Shown here: one piece after another, positions 12,343 through 24,746 of the stretch
Numbering within the stretch: the first letter of the stretch is position 1
How the letters are laid out: every line of letters starts with the position of its first letter
Assembly (NCBI GenBank): GCA_024803745.1
Contig: JANJXV010000188.1
Location: 682,001 to 746,000, forward strand
Direction: 5' to 3'
Origin: Megascapheus bottae
Lineage: Eukaryota > Chordata > Mammalia > Rodentia > Geomyidae
DNA length: 64,000 nt
Translations under genes and position numbers: made by a program
Notes under the pieces: generated by a model
Told to the model about the DNA's origin: nothing
Database searches by the model: none
The model's input: the letters and a program-made list of their open reading frames with translations, nothing else

Positions 12343-12887
12343 ATATGTAGTTTTTTGAGTTTGGCTTTTTTTTACTCAACAAGATCTATCCAGTTTCTTA
12401 CAAATGACAAAATTACTTTCTCAGACAGTGAAGATTTTTATTGACCAACAGCGTTTGAGAAACAAAACTCTCTGCTAGAAACCTTTAGAGCAATCAGTCC
12501 ACACCCAGGAATGGTTTTGTAACTTGGACTGGGAATAAACTTCCAGTGAGATCCAGAAAGAGCACATTGCATGAGATGAAAATGAACTGAATGTTCATGT
12601 GGAAGGAGTGCTGGTGGTTGAGAGATGTTATAGAGGATGTTATACACCAAGAGACTGGGAGGAGATAGTGGAAAAACAGAATTAAATTCTGCTTCCGGTA
12701 GATTTGCAGAGTGATGTGCCAATTGGTGCTGTTTGAGTGAAAGTTCCTTAGGAGTCCAGAGAAACTGTGTATGGGTGCATTCCGTGATCCATTAACCCAC
12801 AAAGAATTTCTCTGAAGTCTATAAGAGAGAACTTCAAAGAGGAAAGGCGTTTACTAATCCATCTCTATAAGAATGAAAATATTTCTT

Positions 12888-14336
12888 TTATGGCCAGAGA
12901 TGCCAAGCATTTCTTCATGTGTCTATAGGCCATTTTTATTTCCTCTTCAGAGAAATCTATCGTTAAGTCTTTGGCCCATCTTTTAATGGGATGATGGTTT
13001 CTTTGAAGATTTGTTTTAGAGAGATTCATTTTTTTAGCTGTAGATGTATTTTAGATATGAGGCCTTTGTCTGTTGCATGGTTAGTGAAGATCTTCTCTCA
13101 TTCTGTGGGCTTTTTATTTAGCTTGCTAACTATGTCCTTTGCCGTACAGAGGCTCTACAGTTTAATACAGTTCCATTTGTCCAAACTTTCTTTAATTTGT
13201 TGTGTTTCTGGGTATTTATTAAAGATGTGCCAAGGATACATAGTGTATCTCATATTCCTTCTTTTTTTTCCAGTCCTGGGCCTTGAACTCAGGACTTGGA
13301 CTTTCTCAAGGCTAAAGCTGTACCACTTAAGCCACATCTCCCTTTTTTTGGCTCCCTTATCAAAGATTAGGTGGCCATAGACACATGAAGAAATGCTTGA
13401 TATCTTTGGCTATAAAAGAAATGCAGATCAAAACAACTTTGAGATTCTATTTCACTCCAGTTAGAATAGCCATGGTCAGGAAATCTAATAACAACAAATT
13501 CAGCCAGGGATGTGGCCAGGAGGGATCACTTCTACTCTGTTGGTGGGAGTGCAAACTCATTCAATCACTATGGAAAGGAGGATGGAGATTCCTCAAAAGA
13601 CTAAACATAAAGCTCCCCTATGATCCATCAGTTCCACTCCTTGGCATTTACCCAATCATCCAGAAACAAGGACATACTAAATCCACTAGCTCAACGATGT
13701 TCATTGCAGCACTATTGACCATAGTAAAGATATTGAACAAACCCAGGTGCTTCTCAGTAGATGTTTGGATCAAGAAGATGTAGTACATATACACAGTGGA
13801 ATTCTACGCTGCCATCAGAAAGAATGACATCACCCCATTTGTAAGGAAATGGAAAGTCTTGGAAAAAAATCATATTAAGTGAAGTAAGCCAGACCCAAAA
13901 GAACATAGGCTCAATGGTTTCCCTCATTGGTGATAATTAGTACACATTTAGGACTCTCCTAGCAGAGAATTACAAAAACTCAAAACCTAGGCACATAAAG
14001 TCATATAGGATAAGACTAAATGAAAGGATCTCTAAGATATGGAAACAAGAGCTTTATCTTGTGTGATTGTTGTTCTTAATGTACTATGTTATTTCTCTTT
14101 TGTTGCATTTTGGTTAATATCATATTGTTACTATATCTGATTGTGTTACTTTGTACATTGTATATGCATTTGGTTATTTGAAATAGGAGAGGGAAGGGGG
14201 AAAACAATATGATTGGGAGGAGGGAAATGGGGGAAAATATGAGAAGGGGTATTCATGTGTGAAAATTAATGCACCTACTATTTGTCGAATGTAACTGTAA
14301 CCCCTCTATACATTACAATATTTTTTAAAAAGAATT
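12888..14336 (+). mobile_element. 5'-inverted (twin-primed) truncated L1
   Basis: The forward part, about 13370-14336, encodes the decayed end of L1 ORF2, with recognisable C-terminal words such as LPYDPSVPLLGIYP, CWWECKLIQSLWK and MFIAALLTI. It ends in the 3' UTR and a T/A-rich tail. The left part, 12888-13369, is earlier L1 ORF2 sequence in the opposite orientation. The switch occurs at GGCCATAG near 13372-13379, bases shared by both orientations. It is 5'-truncated and cannot mobilise. Confidence 0.85.
13262..13347 (-). mobile_element. Geo monomer inserted in the inverted L1 segment
   Basis: TCCTGGGCCTTGAACTCAGG then ACTTAAGCCACATC, a reverse Geo right half without a left half. L1 sequence continues on both sides. 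Confidence 0.7.
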
Positions 14337-14375
14337 AATAAAGTTAGAGGAACAATAAAGTAATTATATAATTAT

Positions 14376-14440
14376 AGATGAGGATATACATATGTGTATA
14401 TATCTATATACATATGTAGATATAGATATGGATATGAGAG
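14376..14440. repeat. AT-rich TATA/GATA-type simple repeat
   Basis: TATACATATGTGTATATATC and similar alternating motifs. Confidence 0.8.
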
Positions 14441-14473
14441 TACACATAAAACACCACAAGTAAATATCTAAAA

Positions 14474-14669
14474 ACTGAAGTGGCTTACACCTGTAATATA
14501 TTGCTAATCAGGGTCTGAGATCTGAGGTTCCAAATGTCCAAAAAAGGCCTTCTCCAATTAACCAGAAAATAGACCAGAGACATGGCTCAATTGGTAGAGA
14601 ATCAATTACGAGGGGAAAAAACATCAAGAGAAAGTATGTGGGCCTGAGTCCAAGCCCCAGAACTGTCAA
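14474..14669 (+). mobile_element. B1-like/Geo SINE, diverged
   Basis: GTGGCTTACACCTGTAATAT head and ATGGCTCAATTGGTAGAGAA right half, ending CCAAGCCCCAGAACTG before a CATA array. Confidence 0.75.
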
Positions 14670-14716
14670 CGAATACATATATACATACATACGTACATAC
14701 ATACATACATACATAA
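14670..14716. repeat. (CATA)n microsatellite at SINE tail
   Basis: ACATACATACATA units begin at the 3' end of the SINE. Confidence 0.9.
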
Positions 14717-14754
14717 TCCCCAAGGAAACAAATTTTATCATATGTGGAAGGCAG

Positions 14755-14992
14755 ATCTTAAAAATAAGCATATATGTAATATAAATACATATGAAGTATA
14801 AACACATATATATGATATATATCTAAATACATATATACAAATATATGCACAAATAAAATATATGTTTATATGCTTGTACATAATATAATAAATATATTAT
14901 ATTTATATATAAACATATGTCTGTATGCATTATATGTGTTTGTATAAAACAACTATACTTATACTGAGTATAAACATATATGTATATATAAT
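14755..14992. repeat. AT-rich low-complexity stretch
   Basis: Repeated ATATAT/ACATAT motifs with no unit conserved for long. Confidence 0.8.
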
Positions 14993-15095
14993 TGGAGAGA
15001 AAAGTCTCCTGGACTTTTCTGGCTTTTCACCACCATCCCCAGAGATCTGCCTCCTGAGTAGCTAGAACTACAGACATGAGGCATCCAGCTGCAAC
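14993..15095 (-). mobile_element. 7SL-like SINE left-half fragment
   Basis: CCTCCTGAGTAGCTAGAACT then ACAGACATGAGGCATCCAGC, the reverse of the B1-like head. The right half is absent. Confidence 0.6.
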
Positions 15096-15443
15096 ACTTC
15101 TTAGTAAGTGTCGCTCCTTTTATCATTGTCTACCTACAGTCCTCTTTTCATTAAAATTTCAAGCCTACCTCTCCTTTTATGGTTTATATTTTTTCTTGAT
15201 ATACTTCAAAACCATTTTCTAATACCAGGTTCATAAAGACATTTTACAATATTTTCTACTAAACATTGTTAAATTTTACTGTTCACATTTAGACCTTTAA
15301 TTGACTGGAATTGATTTGTTTTATTATACGGAGATGGATCTATTTTTTAACAGAGAAGTTGTTCCCTAAAATTTTTACTGAAAAATCTCTTTACTAAACT
15401 GACTTGTACTGGCAACTTTATTTCCATTTTCTGCTCATTCAAT

Positions 15444-15448
<5 letters not shown>

Positions 15449-15495
<47 letters not shown>
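15449..15495. repeat. (TG)n microsatellite
   Basis: About 23 TG units. Confidence 0.95.
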
Positions 15496-15497
<2 letters not shown>

Positions 15498-15620
15498 AAT
15501 CTATCACACATTCGATTCTGTTCCAATCATTAGTTACATATCAGTGATAAAATTCTGCCTGCGGTAAACATTGGTGGCAACTTGGGAGAGATTAACCTCC
15601 CCACAAAACAAATCCTGAGG

Positions 15621-15811
15621 GACCAGGAGTGTGGCCTAGTGGTAAAGTGCTTCCCTAGCTTGCACGAAGACCTGGGTCTGATTCCTTGCTACACATATAT
15701 AGAAAAAGCTAAAAATGATGCTGTGGCTCAAGTGGTAGAGTGCTACGCTTGAGAAAGCCCAAGACAGTGTTTAGTCACTGAATTCAAGCCCTGGGACTGG
15801 TAAAAAAAAAT
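15621..15811 (+). mobile_element. IDL-Geo SINE
   Basis: Full dimer. The left monomer has a tRNA-like A box (GTGGCCTAGTGGTAAAGTGC) and B box (GGTCTGATTCC). The right monomer is GTGGCTCAAGTGGTAGAGTG, ending GGGACTGG plus an A run. It abuts the 5' end of the next L1. Confidence 0.92.
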
Positions 15812-16291
15812 CCTCAAAGAAGCAACCACACCATTAATAAGTGGGCTAAACACTTAGAAAGAGACTTCTCTGAAGAAGAAATAAGAATGGCACATGAAGA
15901 AATGTTAAACATCTTTGGCAATAAAAGAAATGCAAATCAAAACAACGTTGAGATTCCACTTCACCCCAGTTAAAAATGGCCATTATTAGGAAAAAAAATT
16001 TAACAGATCCTGGTGTGAATGTAGCCAAGAGAGAATGCTACACTGTTGGTGCCAATTTAAACATGTTCAACCACTCTGGAAAGAAATATGTAGGTTCCTC
16101 AAAAGAATAAATACAGAGCTCCCCAGAAATCCCACTCCTGGCCATTTATCCAAATGACCACACTAATGTTACCAGCATAATCATATTCACTGCAGCATAT
16201 TCACTTTACTATAGCTAAGTTATGTAACCAACCCAGACGTCCCTCAGTGGATGAAAGAATCAAAAAATGTAGTATATATACACAATGGAAT

Positions 16292-16294
<3 letters not shown>

Positions 16295-16323
<29 letters not shown>

Positions 16324-16385
16324 TTTTTCTTTCTTTCTTTCTCTCTCTTTCTCTTCTCCCTTTCTTTCTTTCTTTCTTTCTTTTT

Positions 16386-16452
<67 letters not shown>

Positions 16453-16692
16453 ATCTTTCTTTTTGCTGGCCATGGTGCTTAAACTCAGGGCCTGGATGCT
16501 GTCCCTGATCTCTTCAGTTCAAGGCTACCACTCTACCCCTGGAGCCACAGCCCCAGTTCTGGTTTTCTGGTGGTTAATTGGAGATAAGTGTCTCATGGAC
16601 TTTAGTGCCCGGGCTGGCTTTGAACCACAATCCTCAGATCTTGGTCTCCTGAATAGCTAGGATTTCAGGCACAAGCCACCATGCCTAGCTTA
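16295..16692 (-). mobile_element. B1-like/Geo SINE with long (GAAA)n tail, inserted in L1
   Basis: The reverse-strand SINE body at 16462-16692 has its tail expanded into about 165 bases of TTTC units (16295-16461 on the plus strand). The 14-bp target duplications CACAATGGAATTCT (16281) and CACAATGTAATTCT (16693) differ by one base. Long Phe/Ser/Leu frames here come only from the repeat. Confidence 0.9.
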
Positions 16693-16937
16693 CACAATGT
16701 AATTCTATGCTTCCATCAGAAGAATGTCATCACCTCATTCATTAGGAAATGGAAAGACTGAAAAAAATCATATTAAGTGAAATAAGCCAGACCCAAAAGA
16801 ACATAGGCTCCATGGTTTCCCTCATTTCTAACAATGAGTATATGTCTAGGATTATCCTAGCAGAACAAAATAACTAAGTAGCTATGCATATATGACCATA
16901 TGAATTAAAATGAACTCCAAGATATGGAAACAAGAGG

Positions 16938-16942
<5 letters not shown>

Positions 16943-16981
<39 letters not shown>

Positions 16982-16984
16982 GTG
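16943..16984. repeat. (TG)n microsatellite in L1 3' UTR
   Basis: About 20 TG units with one GCG interruption, within L1 sequence. Confidence 0.93.
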
Positions 16985-17424
16985 CATTCTATTTGCAGTT
17001 ATTTCTTTTTTCCTTCATCCCCATTCCCTTTGGCTTATCCCCTGTTGTCACTGTTTTTAATTTTGGTATTCTTTGCCTTGTATATAAATTTATCTGACTT
17101 GGGAAAGAGAAGGGCAATCACAGAAATGGTGGGACAAAGGACAAAATAATGCAACAGAAATACTCACTAGACACTATGTTGGAAATGAACTTTACAATTT
17201 GTGCCGAGAGATGGGAGAAGTGATAGAAAATGAGGGAGGGATAACACTGCTCAAGAAGAAATGTGCTCATTCCCTTACTTATGTAACTGTAACCCTCTGC
17301 ATATCAACTTTACAATACAAAGAAAGTAAAATGGAAAAAGATATGAGAAGAGGTTACCTTGCAGGTACAGACCTATTTCAAAGACTTGGGAGTGTGTCTC
17401 ACACCTTGAGGATTAGCCCATTCA

Positions 17425-17805
<381 letters not shown>

Positions 17806-18249
17806 CTAACAGCATAAGTAGCTCAGCCCAGAGAAGGGTTTTGTCATGCCTCTGCCTTCTACTGTAGCTAGGTTCCCTCAAAGATGCTGAACTTAAAGAA
17901 CCAGTCTTTCCACTGAGCTTGAGGTATATAAGGAAAAAGTAGACAGGATTCCTGTTTTATCTAGATAAATACTGAGAATATAATATTAATTATTGAATGT
18001 TTCTGACCTGAACATTCAAAGAGAATGGAGAAGGAAATAGTCATGTTGGCAAGATTAATGATGATGATGACAATGATAAATGGCAGATACGGGCCACTGA
18101 CATGTGGCACCAGTACAAGATAAACTCACACTAGGAGGCTAGATCAATGGAATGGCATTCCTGAAAAGATTTCAGATGTTTTAGAGCTCCAGTCAGTTAC
18201 TGGTTTTGAGTACCAACCATCAAGCAACTTATTTTTATTTTTCTTGTGT

Positions 18250-18470
18250 GCATATACCCATACTAGACCTTGAACTCGGGGCCTGGATATTACCTCTGAG
18301 TTTTTGTGCTCAAGGCTAGCACTCTAGCTCTCCTTCTAACTTTTTGGGTGTTTACTTGGAGAAAAGAGTCTCACAGACTTCCCTGCCATGGCCAGCTTTG
18401 AACTATTATGTTCAGATCTCAGCTATGTGAGTAGCAAGGATTACAGACATGAGTTACTTGGACAGGGCTT
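18250..18470 (-). mobile_element. B1-like/Geo SINE
   Basis: Reverse copy with ACCTTGAACTCGGGGCCTGG, GTGCTCAAGGCTAGCACTCT and the head AGTAGCAAGGATTACAGACA. Confidence 0.78.
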
Positions 18471-18535
18471 ATTTTTCTTTAATTATAAACTAAGAAACCT
18501 GGAGTTTTATTTGAAATTTCATGATCCTTAAGATT

Positions 18536-18700
18536 TTTTAAAAAATTTAAATAATTGTACAAAGGGTTTTCCGTTCAACAAGTCAGTTTTTGAGTACAAT
18601 GCATCGCCAATATCATCCCTTTCCCTCATTCTCCCCCATCTTTCATAATCTCACCCATACCTTCATGTCACGGTAGCTTCAGTTTTATACATGTATATTG
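18536..18700 (-). mobile_element. Older L1-type 3' UTR fragment
   Basis: TAATTGTACAAAGGGTTTTC and TTTTGAGTACAATGCATCG are the reverse of the motif seen at 2700 and 54585. Confidence 0.45.
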
Positions 18701-19149
18701 AATATAATGACTGATTTTCTGCCTTTCCTCTCTCCATTCATCTGTCCAAATTTTGATGGATATTTAAAGGATAGGGAAAGGAAAATAAAGCACTTTTGAA
18801 AGCACTGGCTTGTATAAGGAGGAGGCTCAGGTAGCTCCCAGCCAGGTGCATGTTGGGTAGAGTGCCTCCGGAAGGACTATCAGCAGCCTGAGGACAGACA
18901 TCGGAGCTGGAGAACCTTCTTTTCAGAAGGAGACATGCAGATGCTCCTTGACTTATGATGTACTTATGTCCCAGCATACCCATCTTTTATTGAAACTATC
19001 ATGAACTGGAGAATACGAACATCATACCTTAGCATTAATCTACCCAATATATGCAGACACTAACCTGTGATTGGATGAAATCCTCCCTGAAGCCTTCTTT
19101 TTAACAAAGGGTTAAATATATTGTGCAACTTATTGATTACTTGTATTTA

Positions 19150-19668
19150 AGAGTTGGGAAAAAAATCATAATAAGTGCAGTCAGCTAGAACCAAAGAAAC
19201 ACAGACTCCATGGATTCCCTCATTTGTAATAATTAGTATATTGCTCAATAGCTATGTACATATGACCGTATATGATGATGCTAAGCGAAACAAACTCCGG
19301 GATATGGAAACAAGGGTTTTTCTTTGTGAGTGTTGTTAATGTACTATGTGAAGTTATTTCTTTTTTTTCTTTTTTCCCCCTATGTTTTATTCCCTGTTGT
19401 CACTGTAACTGATTTATTTGAAATAGGGAAAGGAAAGGGATCAATGAAATGGTAAGACAAAGAAGAAAGGGTGAACCAATGTAATGGCAATACACATAAG
19501 AGAATATGTTGGAAATGAACTCTACAACTTGGGGGCTGGAGGAGGGAAAGTGGGAGAAAAACATGGGAGGGGGTAACAATATCCCACAAGAAATGTACTG
19601 TCTACCTTATTATGTATGTAACTATAACTCCTCTGTATATCACCCTGACAATAAAATTAAATTTTACA
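19150..19668 (+). mobile_element. L1 3' end (ORF2 tail and 3' UTR)
   Basis: AAAAATCATAATAAGTGCAG then CTCCATGGATTCCCTCATTT, ending with the ACTCCTCTGTATATCACC and CAATAAAATTAAATT region. It is about 520 bases with no ORF. Confidence 0.8.
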
Positions 19669-19830
19669 AAATTGATAGCACCACACACTGAAGAATGAGG
19701 GCTATTCTCTCTCACGATCACATGACTGACTGAGGAGCATTATACAAGAGGAATGGAAGTTTCTACTGAATGTTTTGTGCTAGCATACTATCAGAAAACA
19801 AAAGAAAGGAAAAGAGCCTGAAGGAGCCAA

Positions 19831-19880
19831 GGCAGGAAGGCAGGCAGGCAGGCAGGCAGGCAAGGCAGGCAGGCAGGCTG
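19831..19880. repeat. (GGCA)n microsatellite
   Basis: About ten GGCA units with an AAGG interruption. Confidence 0.92.
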
Positions 19881-20315
19881 AATTTGGAAATATAATATAG
19901 CTACTAAGAGGGTCACTAACATGGAAGGATCATGTTTCAAGGCCAGGTGAGGCAACCAATAAGCTATATGTGGTGGTACAAGACTGTAATTCCAGCTATG
20001 CAGGATCCTCCTACAAGAAGGTGGTCTTAAAAGTAATTAGAGCAAAAATAAAATAAGATAAAAATAAAATAAAATAAACTCATACTGGGAGCATGGCTTA
20101 GCCTGTTGAGAGAATGTTACAGTTCTTATTTATAAAAGCAAAAATCATGGTGGCCATCCAATCTATCTAGCCAGGCTGTAATCTGATGACTCTGGGTGAC
20201 TCACTGCCTGAGACTTCCCCCTAGGGTATTTAGTTAAAGAAAAGTATCCATTTGTTCTAGGAACAATTATCTTGCTTTCAATCTTTAAGAAACTACCGGG
20301 ACTTTGCTATAGTTG

Positions 20316-20319
<4 letters not shown>

Positions 20320-20365
<46 letters not shown>
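20320..20365. repeat. (CA)n microsatellite
   Basis: About 23 uninterrupted CA units. Confidence 0.96.
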
Positions 20366-20367
<2 letters not shown>

Positions 20368-22091
20368 CCCAAGCATCACCTTTGCAGGGAACCTTTGAGC
20401 AGTCAGCACAGCAATCCCAGGTAAATTTTCCAGTTATTTCTTCTAGTGACTCTGGCTGAGGCAAGTGGCTGTAGCACAGCTCCTCCAAAGACTATTTTTG
20501 CACTCACTACCTTCACACCCCAACCCTTCTTTACATATGCCAACCACTCTGCTGTCTTTCCTCTCTTGCCAAGGTTTTATCTTTTAAGTCACTCTAGCTA
20601 TCCAGCACCTTCTACCCAAAAGCCATAGCTTGGATCTGCCTTAAAAGGCTGACCTAAGCTGGTGACCCCCTTTCCTAGTTCTCTCCCCTTGCTTCATTCT
20701 GAAATGCCCCTGAGTCTGAATAACAAAAATTTACCAAGGTAAATCCCATTTCCATGCTTTCTAGATAACTTCTTACCAGCCATAAGCTGCTAGGCAGACT
20801 AGATAACAACTGGGCTATGCAGTTATTAAGGGCAGATTTTAAAATGACAAAAAGATACAGTTTAAAATAAAGCCCACTTGAAAATCAGCTTCCCTTCCAA
20901 CTCAATTACATTCAGGCCTCCTGCTCAGAAGCTCCTTATACTGAGAGATGCCCGCTTCCTATTGGCTGCTGGGTCATTTTGAGAAATCTTGCCTTGGCAA
21001 CATGGAAGGCCCAGACACCTGACCCAGGAAGTGGAGGATGCAGTGTTTCTCCCTCTCAGACATCAGGAGTGGCCAGCAGGTTGCCAGCCTGGGGGTTCCA
21101 GTATCCACTACATGAGATGAGACAGGAACTCCACGGCCAACCCTGCCCAGACTATGGAGACCTTGAGATTCAAGATGAGTGAAAAGAAGGGAGGGAAACA
21201 GTGGGCTTCCTGATTTGTCACTGTGGCTGGTCAGGAATGGTGGTCTCAGCAGACAGATGACAAGCTGGGAAGTCTCTTTCGTACCACAGTAACTGAAGGC
21301 ACTCTCCTGCCTTGACATCACTTTGCAAGACAGAAGTCACTTTTCTTTAAGTCTTAATCCAATGCTCTGACTATCATCCACCGTCCCCCAAGCAAGGCTC
21401 ACAGTCTGGGGCACTTCTACTGACCCAGGGCAGCCAGATTTCCTTGACACTATGCATCAGACTCTGGACCTACATGGTGACAGAAGAGAACCATCTATAT
21501 CCTGAATGGAACTACAAACAAATCTCCAGACTACTCCGAAATGTCAACAGGCCACATGTTTAAGTTATCAGATCACAACCAACTGTTGAGTCTCCTCGAA
21601 TCTGTTCAGCCAACTCCTAACAATTATCTATTACATAAGGGCTATAATTCTCCACTTTCCCCCATGATATAGGGAATCCAGGCATCCTGTCTCGATTCTC
21701 TGATATCACGCCCCACCACCACCCCATCCTTGGCTACGACCTCGGTTTCAGCTTCAGCCATAATTTACACTTGTCCCCACAGTTGGACTGACTTCACAGC
21801 TCTAGGGAAAATGCATTGACCTTTGAAACCAGCAAAGCAATTCCCCTAGTGAAGGGAGCAGGACTCAGGTCTTCCCTTGACATCTCAGAGACTCACTAGA
21901 GGTACTTCCTGTGTAGGAAAATTCGCGCCCATAAACACCAGCATCAACAGCACTGAAGCAGAAAGAGAGATGGGAAGAGAGATTTTCTTTGTCAGTGAAC
22001 AGTTGCTGGGAATATAGAGACCCCCAGGGCTGTGGCTTTCTCTAATGGCACCATGGCAGAAAGGCTGGGATATGCAGTCCCTGGGACTTAC

Positions 22092-22211
22092 CTTGCACAT
22101 GTCTTTGCCAAAGGTCTCGCTGTAGGTGGTGCCAAGGATTTCAAACTGGACATAGGGATTCGAGCTGTCCTCCTGAAATTCCATCACGCCTGTGAGGCCA
22201 GTGATATGACA
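22092..22211 (-). CDS. GRID1: GRID1 exon C (end of amino-terminal domain) with damaged splice acceptor
   Basis: Forty codons, phase 0 at both ends, reading [11 protein letters not shown], then [20 protein letters not shown] and ending KDMCK. It matches the last strand region of the GRID1 amino-terminal domain, about residues 372-411. The donor AAG|GTAAGT at 22091 is excellent. The expected acceptor at 22213-22212 reads AA instead of AG, after a normal-looking pyrimidine stretch and CTGC. The first codon encodes Cys where Gly is expected. Two further changes, Arg to Gln in MEFQED and Arg to Cys in KDMCK, fit CpG transitions. No other AG nearby keeps the frame: one 23 bases upstream and one inside the exon both shift it. 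Skipping C would be frame-neutral. It could be a live exon with a sequence error, or part of a decaying copy. Confidence 0.82.
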
Positions 22212-23699
<1,488 letters not shown>

Positions 23700-24127
23700 C
23701 TACAAAAAAAAGGAGCAATTAGACATTTTTCAATTGGTCCAATTCAGGAGAGAGGGGGAGAAGCCAGCAGAAAACAGCGATAGGAATTAAGACACGGTGA
23801 TTGATAGCTATCCACCAGCCTCTGGTTCCCTGTGTTTCCTCAACAGCTCAGTCAGGTGGTAGAGTTCCAGAAAGTCAGACCTAACCCTCCAGGAACAAGA
23901 TTGGCAAGCGGACTGGCACATCAACACAGAGAACCAGCAGGCACAACACCGTGACTGAGGCTTTCGAGCAGACAAGTAACTTGCTCAAGTAACATAAAGC
24001 AGAGAGAGAGGAGGGTTAAGAGGGTAAAATGAGGGCATGGCATGGGCAAAGGAAGTAAGTGGTGTAAGAAGGGGCCCTCCTAATAGGTCCTCAGGCTATC
24101 CCAGGACTCTTGAGAGATGATAGAGAT

Positions 24128-24332
24128 TTGGGCTTGGGCACTGTGGCTGAGCTTTCTTGTTTAAGGTTGGCACTCTACCACTTGAGCCACTGCTTCACTT
24201 CTGGCCTTTTAGATGCTGAACTGGATGTATGAGTCTCAAGGACTTTCTTGCTGGGTCTAGCTTTGAATGTAATCCTCAGATCTCAGCCTCTCAAACTGCT
24301 AAAATTACAAGTGTGAGCCACTGGTGCTAGGA
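24128..24332 (-). mobile_element. B1-like/Geo SINE
   Basis: ACTCTACCACTTGAGCCACT in the right half and AAATTACAAGTGTGAGCCAC at the head. The very 3' end of the element is missing. Confidence 0.78.
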
Positions 24333-24438
24333 AACAGTCTTTTCATGATAATTTAATCCTATGTTATAACTTAAAGCAGCCACAGACGACATATCAGCAG
24401 ATGAAGGCAGCTATGTACCATTAAAGCATTATTTTCTA

Positions 24439-24661
24439 GCCAAGCACTGGTTGCTCACAAACCGTAATCCTAGCTACTCAGGAGGCTGAGATCTGAGGAT
24501 TATGGCTCAAAGCCAGCTGGGGAAGGAAAGTCCTTGAGACTTTGGTCTCCAACTAACCATTAAAATGGCTGGAAACAGATCTGTGGCTCAAGTGGTAGAG
24601 CACAAGCCTTGAGCAAAAAATGCTAAGGGACAGCGCTCAGGCCCTAAAATCAAACCCCAGG

Positions 24662-24663
<2 letters not shown>
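24439..24663 (+). mobile_element. B1-like/Geo SINE
   Basis: CGTAATCCTAGCTACTCAGG head and TGTGGCTCAAGTGGTAGAGC right half, ending AAATCAAACCCCAGGATTC and continuing into a TC/CA array. Confidence 0.9.

Positions 24664-24742
<79 letters not shown>
24664..24742. repeat. (TC)n(CA)n compound microsatellite at SINE tail
   Basis: About 16 TC units then 23 CA units. Confidence 0.96.

Positions 24743-24746
<4 letters not shown>

Larger units (their letters stand above)
15812..17325 (+). mobile_element. Truncated L1 (ORF2 end and 3' UTR), split by a SINE
   Basis: It starts with CCATTAATAAGTGGGCTAAA, passes through decayed ORF2-end sequence, resumes after the SINE (16707 on), and carries a 3' UTR with AACTGTAACCC near the end. 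It is closely related to the copies at 19150 and 49260. Reading frames are broken. Confidence 0.82.

Noticed and set aside
13385..13783. 132-codon plus-strand frame
   Set aside because: Decayed L1 ORF2 end inside a 5'-truncated L1.
16247..16660. Long plus- and minus-strand reading frames rich in Phe/Ser or Lys/Glu
   Set aside because: They are translations of the TTTC/GAAA array and its SINE.
20974..21321. Minus-strand 115-codon frame between exons C and D, tested as a candidate for a missing GRID1 exon
   Set aside because: Its translation shares no word with the S1, M1-M3 region and it lacks suitable splice sites.
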